7,283 nucleotides of DNA from Chrysiogenia bacterium (GTDB lineage Bacteria > JAGRBM01): positions 1-7,283 of the forward strand of contig JAGRBM010000065.1 of NCBI GenBank assembly GCA_020434085.1, written 5' to 3'. The notes beneath the pieces are model-generated. The model did no database searches. It saw only the letters and a list, made by a program, of their open reading frames with translations, and had not been told where the DNA came from. Positions 1 through 4,849 of this stretch are shown here, piece by piece; the stretch's first letter is position 1; each line of letters opens with the position of its first letter. A program made the translations under genes and the position numbers.

Positions 1-107
1 CCCGCTTCGGCGACCACGTCGAAGTCCTCGTGCTCATTGATCACGGACACCATCCCGGCACGAAAGACCGGGTGGTCATCGCAGATTGCGATCCTGATGA
101 CGGACAT
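1..107 (-). CDS. NarL/FixJ-type response regulator, N-terminal fragment (RR1, runs off window)
   Basis: The first 35 codons of a response regulator are visible; the rest lies beyond the left edge. The start is set at the ATG ending at 107, because from there the protein reads MSVIRIAICDDHPVFRAG, matching the complete regulator at 2783-3424 from its first residue. Hand alignment gives 31 of 35 identical residues. The acidic pair D10-D11, which binds Mg2+ in receiver domains, is present; the phosphoacceptor Asp lies outside the window. An in-frame ATG four codons upstream (119) is possible but has no obvious ribosome site, and its counterpart before the second regulator is out of frame. By homology the full protein should be a receiver plus LuxR-type helix-turn-helix DNA-binding protein. 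It is divergent from lipase 1 across a 242-base gap, just as RR2 is divergent from lipase 2. Confidence 0.85.
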   Translation of the reverse strand, partial: MSVIRIAICDDHPVFRAGMVSVINEHEDFDVVAEA

Positions 108-349
108 GCCGCCAATCATGCCAGAGGCTCTGTGAATCTGCCACACAAAGCAGGGTTACCCCCCTCGCCGCGCGCCCGGCAAGGGTTGACGCGTCGCGCC
201 GCCCAAAACGTGAAATTTTCACGTCTCATTGTGCAGGACCTCATCTGTTGCTCTGTGCGCGTTTCTGGGAGAATTCCCGGAGTTTCTTGAAATTCATGGT
301 TTTGGAACCAGGCCCAACCGCAACCGGGGGCACTGGGAGGAGGACTGAC
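108..349 (+). promoter_or_regulatory. Divergent intergenic region with lipase 1 promoter
   Basis: This 242-base gap separates RR1 (minus) from lipase 1 (plus). It holds, in order, a CGCG-T-CGCG dyad (190-198), a 17-base palindrome (208-224), and a weak -10-like hexamer CATCTG (242-247) at the spacing seen before lipases 2 and 3. A strong Shine-Dalgarno GGGAGGAGG (335-343) lies 6 bases before the ATG at 350. No good -35 box stands 16-18 bases before the hexamer, as expected for an activator-dependent promoter. The leader also has a short hairpin, TGGTT-ttgg-AACCA (about 298-311). The promoter assignment rests on comparison between the three lipase upstream regions; no transcription start is known. 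Confidence 0.55.
208..224. promoter_or_regulatory. Putative operator palindrome before lipase 1
   Basis: ACGTGAAA-T-TTTCACGT is a perfect 8+1+8 inverted repeat centred at 216. Its core CGTGA-N5-TCACG recurs before lipase 2 and, with one arm base changed, before lipase 3. In each case it is centred 26 bases upstream of the aligned -10-like hexamer. This is inferred to be a dimeric transcription factor site, possibly for the adjacent NarL-type regulators. Confidence 0.65.
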
Positions 350-1252
350 ATGAGGCGAATTGGAACAAGCAACATCTGGGCGGCCGTACTGGCCATCACG
401 GCGATCCTGGTCGCAACCGCGAGCCCGGCCTTCGCCGGGGGCTCCGAGCCGCCGGCCGCGCAGTATCCGATCATCATCGGCCATGGCTTCGGCGGCGGCC
501 TGGGATCGGGCGAGGGATTCGGCCGCATCCCCGCCGCGCTTCGCGAAGACGGACACAGCGTTTTCATCACGAAGGTCTCGGCCTTCGGCACCCATGAAGT
601 GCGCGGCGAACAAATGATCGATCAGGTCGAGGAAATCCTCGCCATTTCCGGCAAAGCGAAGGTCAATCTGATCGGCCACTCTGCGGGCGGTCAGGACGTC
701 CGCTACGCCGCGCACGTGCTTGGGGCGTCGAAAGTCGCATCGGTCACGACGCTGGGCACTGCCCACCGCGGCAACCTGAGCTCGGAACTCATCATGCTGG
801 TGCTCGACGGTGATCCCACGGGCATCACGCCCGCTCTGGCCGACGCGTTCTTCGACCTGTTCGGCCTGCCTGCTCTCAACGAGGGCGAACCGATGCCCCA
901 GGACTTCGTCAATGCCATGCGCGGTTTCACCCGAGCGAGCATGCACACCTGGAACGAAGTCATCACCAATGCACCGGGCGTCTACTACCAGAGCTACGGC
1001 GGCACCCGGCTGATCAACAACCTGCTGGACCCGGCCGACCTTGCGCTGGCTGTCACCGGCATCATCTACGGGTTCGAGCCCAACGACGGGCTCACGCCGC
1101 TGTGGAGTTCGGGCTGGGGCAACGAGCGCAACCTGCGGCTCAAGGCCAACCACATGGACCTGATCGATCAGACCTCCGGCATGACCGGCGACTTCAGCGC
1201 GCCCGGCCTGTTCAAGGACATCGCCCGAGATCTGCAGAAGCGTGGTTACTGA
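350..1252 (+). CDS. Secreted family I triacylglycerol lipase (lipase 1, GHSAG variant)
   Basis: A 300-residue alpha/beta-hydrolase predicted to hydrolyse acylglycerol esters outside the cytoplasm. The start at 350 is chosen because a strong Shine-Dalgarno precedes it and a Sec signal peptide follows (hydrophobic core about 10-24, AFA cleavage after A29). Motifs match Pseudomonas aeruginosa LipA: the oxyanion-hole HGF near 45-47, EVRGEQ near 83-88, nucleophile S111 in GHSAG, acid D246 in PNDGL and H268 in NHMD. The calcium ligands also align, with D227 in LDPAD for LipA D209, D270 for D253 and Q274 for Q257. No cysteine is present, so the LipA disulphide cannot form. It differs from lipases 2 and 3 in the nucleophile elbow (GHSAG against GHSMG) and in a Gly-rich stretch (48-58) replacing their PYFYRIP-type segment. 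Substrate and chain-length preference cannot be read from the sequence. Confidence 0.9.
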   Translation: MRRIGTSNIWAAVLAITAILVATASPAFAGGSEPPAAQYPIIIGHGFGGGLGSGEGFGRIPAALREDGHSVFITKVSAFGTHEVRGEQMIDQVEEILAISGKAKVNLIGHSAGGQDVRYAAHVLGASKVASVTTLGTAHRGNLSSELIMLVLDGDPTGITPALADAFFDLFGLPALNEGEPMPQDFVNAMRGFTRASMHTWNEVITNAPGVYYQSYGGTRLINNLLDPADLALAVTGIIYGFEPNDGLTPLWSSGWGNERNLRLKANHMDLIDQTSGMTGDFSAPGLFKDIARDLQKRGY

Positions 1253-1280
1253 AACGGGCAGGACCCCTCCCGCCCGTTTC
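1251..1280 (+). terminator. Hairpin overlapping the lipase 1 stop codon
   Basis: GAAACGGGC (1251-1259) and GCCCGTTTC (1272-1280) form a perfect 9-bp inverted repeat with a 12-base loop. It overlaps the last two bases of the TGA stop. No T-run follows directly, so it may protect the mRNA 3' end or assist the terminator just downstream. Confidence 0.5.
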
Positions 1281-1284
1281 GAAG

Positions 1285-1314
1285 AGGTCGCCCCGGCAAC
1301 GGGGCGGCCTTTTT
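1285..1314 (+). terminator. Rho-independent terminator of lipase 1
   Basis: AGGTCGCCCC (1285-1294) pairs with GGGGCGGCCT (1301-1310), a 10-bp stem with one G-U pair and a 6-base loop, followed by TTTTT (1310-1314). It lies between lipase 1 and the convergent histidine kinase gene. The minus strand lacks a comparable T-run, so it probably acts only on the plus strand. Confidence 0.85.
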
Positions 1315-1326
1315 CATGCGCGGGGT

Positions 1327-2778
1327 TCAATCGTCCGCTCTCCCGGTAACCGGAAATCGGAACTTCACTTCGAGCCCGCCGTCTTTGCGGTTGGCAATGA
1401 GAACCTCGCCGCCCTCGCGCCGCGCGGCGGAGATCGCAATCGCAAGCCCCATGCCGGTGCCCTCGGCCTTCGTCGTGAAGAAGGGCTGCGTCACCTTGTG
1501 CAGGGATTCCTCGGGAATGCCCGGACCATCGTCGACGACGCGCACCCAGGCAGCGCCCTTCTCTCTCGCGAGGCTCACATCCACGCTGCTCTTTGCTGCG
1601 GCAACCGCGTTCTCGACCACGTTGAAGAGCGCTTCGCCGAGTGTCCGCGGGTGCTCGGGCGTATAGCTCGGATCGCCGCCCTCGATATTGAGTTCAACGC
1701 CCGCCTGCTTGGCCTTGGCCTGCAGGGCTTCCACCTGCATACTGAGCAGCTCGCGCAGTCCGGGTTTTGCTTCATTATTTTCTTTGTGCTCGGTCTCACC
1801 CTCGGCGGGCAAGTCCTCAACAAGAATGCGCCGGAGCTGCTCGCGCACGGCGTTGAGCTTGGTGAGCTCGCCCTCGATGGTCTCGCGTTCTTCGCCTGGA
1901 ATCGATCCCATGCGCTCGTTGATGAGGTAGGTACTCGCCGCCATGAGACCCAGCTCGTGGCGCATCTGGTGAACGATGCGCGCGGTCACCTCGCCGATGG
2001 CGGCCAGCCGCTCGCTCTGCTGGATCTGCTCCAGCGCCTCGCGCAGACGCTCGCGCCGGTCGATCCACAGGGTAAAAACCGTGTTCATATAGAAAGCCCA
2101 CAGGTAGGAGAGCAGCGCCACTTCCCAGCCCGTCGTCACGTAGACGTAGTGAACGGCGAGCTGCACAGGCGCGGCGATCAGGCCGATGAGCCCGTAAACC
2201 GCCAGGTTGGTGAACAGCAGCATCTCCGGGCCGCTGGCCGACATGTCTTCGGACGGCGCATCGATGATGAAGTCCACGCCGGTGAGCCGGTAGCGCGCCT
2301 CATTCAGGAAGAACCAGGTGCACGTGAGAATCCCCGCCACGACGACGAATTGCGCCATGTCGCGCCAGTGCCAGACGGGAATCGGATAGATCCCGTCGCC
2401 GTAGCGCCGGTAGAGAACGTCGGTCACAACCATCGCAAACAGGAAGACCAGGCCCTCCACAATCAGGTCGCCCGAGCGACCTTTCATCTCTTCGAAGCTC
2501 AGGCGGCGGAAACGAAAGAGCAATGGAAACTGCGGCAGGTACTGCATCCGCAGCGGAATGAGCGAACCCAGCGCCACAGCGGGCCCCAGCACCCACGCCA
2601 TGCGAAGGCCCATGACATAGAAGCTGGCATACCCCAGCAGTCCCAGCGTGTAGTTGAGCCGCCGCCTCTTCGAGAGAACGAGCGGGTAGAGAGCGGCAAA
2701 CAGGCCCATGACGAAGATGCCGCGCAGGTATCCCGGCTGCTCGGGCCAGCTCGCAAAGTCGGGAAGCCACGCGGGCAT
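1327..2778 (-). CDS. Multi-pass membrane sensor histidine kinase
   Basis: A 483-residue two-component sensor. Residues 1 to about 240 contain six or seven hydrophobic segments (about 18-36, 45-75 as one or two passes, 105-123, 141-158, 186-208, 218-238). I do not recognise this as a named sensor domain. The cytoplasmic part starts with a coiled stretch, RERLREALEQIQQSERLAAIGE, followed by the H-box VHQMRHELG with likely phosphoacceptor H270. The ATPase part has an N-box (N386, N390), G1 DDGPG (416-420), PFFTTK (432-437) and G2 GTGMGL (440-445), so ATP binding looks intact. The layout resembles NtrB-like (HPK4) kinases. The usual acidic residue after the His is Gln (Q271), and N and P of the HEIRNPLG pattern are H274 and E275. 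It starts 4 bases after the stop of the response regulator gene, so it is co-transcribed and is the likely partner. No PAS or GAF domain is evident. Its signal is unknown; envelope or lipid state is a guess from the neighbours. Confidence 0.88.
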   Translation of the reverse strand: MPAWLPDFASWPEQPGYLRGIFVMGLFAALYPLVLSKRRRLNYTLGLLGYASFYVMGLRMAWVLGPAVALGSLIPLRMQYLPQFPLLFRFRRLSFEEMKGRSGDLIVEGLVFLFAMVVTDVLYRRYGDGIYPIPVWHWRDMAQFVVVAGILTCTWFFLNEARYRLTGVDFIIDAPSEDMSASGPEMLLFTNLAVYGLIGLIAAPVQLAVHYVYVTTGWEVALLSYLWAFYMNTVFTLWIDRRERLREALEQIQQSERLAAIGEVTARIVHQMRHELGLMAASTYLINERMGSIPGEERETIEGELTKLNAVREQLRRILVEDLPAEGETEHKENNEAKPGLRELLSMQVEALQAKAKQAGVELNIEGGDPSYTPEHPRTLGEALFNVVENAVAAAKSSVDVSLAREKGAAWVRVVDDGPGIPEESLHKVTQPFFTTKAEGTGMGLAIAISAARREGGEVLIANRKDGGLEVKFRFPVTGRADD

Positions 2779-2782
2779 GGCC

Positions 2783-3424
2783 CTAGAGCTCCACGTTGTG
2801 GCGAACCAGCATGAGCGCCAGCTTCGTGCGGTCGGGTACCTGGAGCGTCTGCAGAATCTTCGTGACGTGATTCTTCGCGGTCCCCTCGCTCAGGAAGAGC
2901 GCGTCGGCGATGTCCTTGCTCGACTTTCCCTGCGCGATGAGTGAGAGCACCTCGCGCTGGCGCGGGGTGAGCTCGGCCACCTTGCGACGGAAGTCCACGC
3001 TGTCGGGCTCTGCGCGAAGCGACTGCGCCACGCGCACGGCGAGCTCGGCATCGAGCACCGTGCGGCCGGCGGCTGCGTCGCGAATGGCGCGAATGAGTTC
3101 TCTGGGGTCGGAGTCCTTTCGAATGAATCCGGTCGCACCGGACTCCATCGCCTGCTTCACGCGGCGGGCATCGTCAAATGCTGAGAACACCAGCACCCGG
3201 TGCGTGCGCGCCAGGTCGGGCAGAGCATCGAGGCCGCCTTCCTCGGGCAGTTCGATGTCCAGCAGCACCAGATCGATGTCCTGCGCGGCGAGGCGCTCAC
3301 GCAGCTCATTGGTGGTGCCGGCTTCGGCCACGACGTCAAAATCCTCCTGCGCGTTGATCACAGACATGATCCCCGCGCGAAAGACCGGGTGGTCGTCGCA
3401 GATCGCAATCCGAATGACTGACAT
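2783..3424 (-). CDS. NarL/FixJ-type response regulator (RR2)
   Basis: A 213-residue DNA-binding response regulator. The receiver domain (about 4-118) has acidic D10-D11, phosphoacceptor D56 in LVLLDIELP, S81 at the conserved Thr/Ser position and conserved K103 in IRKD. The C-terminal LuxR-type helix-turn-helix (about 150-210) reads ELTPRQREVLSLIAQGKSSK and then DIADALFLSEGTAKNH, all family hallmarks. The start at 3424 is chosen because the receiver beta-1 strand follows at once and the paralogue at the left edge begins identically. Longer in-frame starts (up to 3538) would run through the palindrome and dyad upstream of lipase 2. It is first in an operon with the histidine kinase and divergent from lipase 2. 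The inferred role is phosphorylation by that kinase and control of the adjacent lipase promoters, possibly including its own; the sequence does not prove the target. Confidence 0.93.
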   Translation of the reverse strand: MSVIRIAICDDHPVFRAGIMSVINAQEDFDVVAEAGTTNELRERLAAQDIDLVLLDIELPEEGGLDALPDLARTHRVLVFSAFDDARRVKQAMESGATGFIRKDSDPRELIRAIRDAAAGRTVLDAELAVRVAQSLRAEPDSVDFRRKVAELTPRQREVLSLIAQGKSSKDIADALFLSEGTAKNHVTKILQTLQVPDRTKLALMLVRHNVEL

Positions 3425-3524
3425 GGCCCAATCATGGCAGAAGGTGTCGAGACTCGCCATAGCCTTTGAGTTAACGCCACTTAGGAATGCGTCGCAAGGG
3501 ATGACGCGCCGCGCGGGGGCGAAT

Positions 3525-3539
3525 CGTGACAATGTCACG
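3525..3539. promoter_or_regulatory. Putative operator palindrome before lipase 2
   Basis: CGTGACA-A-TGTCACG is a perfect 7+1+7 inverted repeat centred at 3532, exactly 26 bases upstream of the first base of TATCTT. It aligns with 208-224 and 4714-4728. Lying between divergent regulator and lipase genes, it could serve both. Confidence 0.7.
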
Positions 3540-3586
3540 CCGATTCGTACCGGACGCTATCTTCTGCGATGCGCGCGCTTTTGAGA

Positions 3587-3656
3587 GAATCCTCCCAGCT
3601 CAAGGAAATGGGAAACACCGTACCGGGCCGTGGGAAGCCCCGCCGGAGGAGGATTC
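3587..3656 (+). promoter_or_regulatory. Leader with anti-Shine-Dalgarno pairing (lipase 2)
   Basis: GAATCCTCC (3587-3595) is perfectly complementary to GGAGGATTC (3648-3656), which contains most of the ribosome-binding site of lipase 2. Pairing would form a 9-bp helix over a 52-base internal segment and mask the site. The internal segment can fold locally, for example GGGC with GCCC near 3626-3641. The same arrangement is kept before lipase 3. This is inferred to be a translational control element, or a stem that some trans factor opens; no known riboswitch class is recognised. Confidence 0.5.
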
Positions 3657-3660
3657 GAAA

Positions 3661-4578
3661 ATGAAGCAACTTCTCAGAAAATTCGCACTCGCGGTGCTGC
3701 TCTGCGCAGCCATCATCGCCGCCCACGCTGGCCACGCCATGGCAGGCGGTTCCAAGCCGCCGCCCCCGGCCAAGTATCCGGTCGTGCTCTCGCACGGGTT
3801 CCTGGGTTTCGACGAGCTGCTCGGCGTCGTCCCCTACTTCTACCGCATCCCCGAGGCCCTGCGCGACGAGGGTCACACCGCGTTCACGACGGAGGTCTCC
3901 TCGTTCAACTCCATCGCGGTGCGTGGTGAGCAGCTCGTCGAACAGATCGAGGAGATCCGCGCCATCACCGGCAAGAGCAAGGTGAACCTTCTGGGCCATT
4001 CGATGGGCGGCCTCGACGTGCGCTACGCGGCCCACGTGCTGGGCGCGACGAAGGTCGCTTCCGTCACCACGATGGGAACCCCGCACCGCGGCGCGCCGGG
4101 TCCGGACATCCTCGTGCAGATTCTGGAGGGCGATCCCACCGGTATCTCTCCCGCACTACTCAACGCGCTGGGAACCGTCTTCGGCGGCTACATCACCAAC
4201 GGCGATCTCTCCCTGCCGCAGGACGCCACGACGGCCGTGATCAATCTCTCCAGCCCGTTCCTCTATCAGTGGAACCAGGAATTTACCAACGTGCCAGGCA
4301 TCTACTACCAGAGCTACACCGGTTCGAGCGTGTTCAACATTTCGCTTGATCCGCTCGACGCGGTGATGGCCGTGGCCAGCGTGCTGTTCCTCTTCGAGCC
4401 CAATGACGGTCTGGTCGGCGTCAACAGCGCGAAGTGGGGCAATCAGCGCAACATGAACCTCAATGCCAATCACATGGACGAGGTCAACCAGCTCCTTGGC
4501 TCCACCGGCCTGTTCGGGCTGGACGCCCGCGGCCTCTACAAGGACATCGCCCGCGACCTGCAAAAACGCGGCTACTGA
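3661..4578 (+). CDS. Secreted family I triacylglycerol lipase (lipase 2)
   Basis: A 305-residue alpha/beta-hydrolase lipase. The signal peptide is residues 1-28 (hydrophobic core about 8-21, HAMA then GG), and a proline-rich link SKPPPPAKYP leads into the catalytic domain. The pattern matches P. aeruginosa LipA: HGFLGFDELLGV, VRGEQLVEQIEEI, nucleophile S114 in GHSMG, acid D249 in PNDGLVG and H271 in NHMDEVNQ. Calcium-site residues D230 (LDPLD), D273 and Q277 are kept. The mature protein (about 277 residues) is slightly shorter than LipA (285). The loop holding the first LipA disulphide cysteine is deleted and the second cysteine is replaced; the only Cys is in the signal peptide. The start at 3661 is set by GGAGGAGG 8 bases upstream; an extended frame back to 3526 would run through the promoter and leader. 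It is expected to be exported by Sec and perhaps released by type II secretion, though no secretion gene or foldase is in view. Confidence 0.93.
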   Translation: MKQLLRKFALAVLLCAAIIAAHAGHAMAGGSKPPPPAKYPVVLSHGFLGFDELLGVVPYFYRIPEALRDEGHTAFTTEVSSFNSIAVRGEQLVEQIEEIRAITGKSKVNLLGHSMGGLDVRYAAHVLGATKVASVTTMGTPHRGAPGPDILVQILEGDPTGISPALLNALGTVFGGYITNGDLSLPQDATTAVINLSSPFLYQWNQEFTNVPGIYYQSYTGSSVFNISLDPLDAVMAVASVLFLFEPNDGLVGVNSAKWGNQRNMNLNANHMDEVNQLLGSTGLFGLDARGLYKDIARDLQKRGY

Positions 4579-4602
4579 TTGCGAACCCAAATTGGGCCTG
4601 AC

Positions 4603-4637
4603 ACGGCCGCCCCCGAAGGGGCGGCCGTTTTGTTTTT
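4603..4637 (+). terminator. Rho-independent terminator of lipase 2
   Basis: ACGGCCGCCCC (4603-4613) and GGGGCGGCCGT (4618-4628) form a perfect 11-bp stem with a CGAA tetraloop, followed by TTTTGTTTTT. It separates lipase 2 from lipase 3, so the two are probably independent transcription units and not an operon. Confidence 0.92.
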
Positions 4638-4713
4638 GGAGGCGCCTGCAGCGCCAGAAGTGAACATGGCTTACGCAATCAACGCCCGAATGACGCGGCG
4701 CGCAGTCCCGAAA

Positions 4714-4728
4714 CGTGACAAAGTCATG
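4714..4728. promoter_or_regulatory. Putative operator palindrome before lipase 3 (imperfect)
   Basis: CGTGAC-AAA-GTCATG keeps five of six outer base pairs of the lipase 2 palindrome (the second pair is G against T). It is centred at 4721, again 26 bases before the -10-like hexamer. Confidence 0.55.
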
Positions 4729-4775
4729 CCGATACATGCCGAACGCTACCTTCTGCGCCGCGGGCGCCTTTGAGA

Positions 4776-4845
4776 GAATCCTCCCAGCTCAAGAAAATGG
4801 GAAACACCGGACCGGGCCGTGGGAAGCCCCGCCGGAGGAGGATTC
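4776..4845 (+). promoter_or_regulatory. Leader with anti-Shine-Dalgarno pairing (lipase 3)
   Basis: GAATCCTCC (4776-4784) is complementary to GGAGGATTC (4837-4845) over the ribosome site, exactly as before lipase 2. From 4769 to 4863 the sequence differs from 3580-3674 at only two positions, both in the loop and neither in the two paired arms. Confidence 0.5.
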
Positions 4846-4849
4846 GAAA

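Larger units (their letters stand above)
3425..3660 (+). promoter_or_regulatory. Divergent intergenic region with lipase 2 promoter and leader
   Basis: Between RR2 (minus) and lipase 2 (plus) lie a CGCG-C-CGCG dyad (3505-3513), a 15-base palindrome (3525-3539) and the -10-like hexamer TATCTT (3558-3563). If the hexamer is used, transcription would begin near 3570, giving a leader of about 90 bases. No convincing -35 stands 17 bases upstream; the palindrome's right arm occupies that place, as at class II activator promoters. The ribosome site GGAGGAGG is at 3645-3652, 8 bases before the ATG. Positions 3425-3500 presumably hold the regulator promoter, but I could not pick one with confidence. 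Confidence 0.6.
3501..4637 (+). repeat. Tandem repeat unit 1 (promoter, lipase 2, terminator)
   Basis: This segment aligns with 4690-5821 at a constant offset of 1189 bases and without gaps from the ATGACGCG block (3501) to the lipase stop codon. Each unit contains dyad, palindrome, leader, lipase and terminator. The encoded proteins are 239/305 (78%) identical by hand alignment. An old tandem gene duplication including the control region is the simplest explanation. Confidence 0.85.
4638..4849 (+). promoter_or_regulatory. Lipase 3 promoter region
   Basis: After the lipase 2 terminator come a short inverted repeat GGCGC-ctgca-GCGCC (4641-4655), the CGCG-G-CGCG dyad (4694-4702), a palindrome with one mismatch (4714-4728), and the -10-like hexamer TACCTT (4747-4752). 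The leader is near-identical to that of lipase 2. GGAGGAGG (4834-4841) stands 8 bases before the ATG. The weaker palindrome and hexamer compared with lipase 2 suggest lower or differently tuned expression, which is inference. Confidence 0.55.

Noticed and set aside
208-224. Palindrome as a CRP/FNR site
   Set aside because: CRP half-sites TGTGA/TCACA are separated by 6 bases; here the spacer is 5 and the centre is a single base, so the register does not fit.
186-247. TTGACG at 186-191 as a -35 box for lipase 1
   Set aside because: It lies about 50 bases before the aligned -10 hexamer, and the equivalent bases before lipases 2 and 3 are ATGACG; it is better explained as part of the CGCG-N-CGCG block.
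116-1330. A 404-codon minus-strand open frame opposite lipase 1
   Set aside because: It runs across the promoter and the terminator of lipase 1, and the opposite strand encodes a clear lipase with full catalytic motifs.
1102-2814. A 570-codon plus-strand open frame
   Set aside because: It lies antisense to the histidine kinase, has Arg/His/Gln-rich low-quality composition and no domain; long open antisense frames are expected in GC-rich genes.
3425-3538. Longer N-terminus of RR2
   Set aside because: Receiver domains start at the beta-1 strand, RR1 starts at the same residue, and the extra region overlaps the palindrome and dyad upstream of lipase 2.
3526-3660. N-terminal extension of lipase 2 (and the matching one of lipase 3 from 4715)
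   Set aside because: The extension would translate the promoter and leader, bury the signal peptide internally and ignore the strong ribosome site before 3661 and 4850.
3673-3720. Possible lipoprotein signal (LLC) in lipase 2 and 3 signal peptides
   Set aside because: Leu precedes the Cys instead of Gly/Ala/Ser, and a good signal peptidase I site (HAMA-GG) follows.
4666-4773. Small plus-strand open frame between lipases 2 and 3
   Set aside because: It spans the dyad, palindrome and -10 box; it is the promoter read as protein, with no ribosome site.
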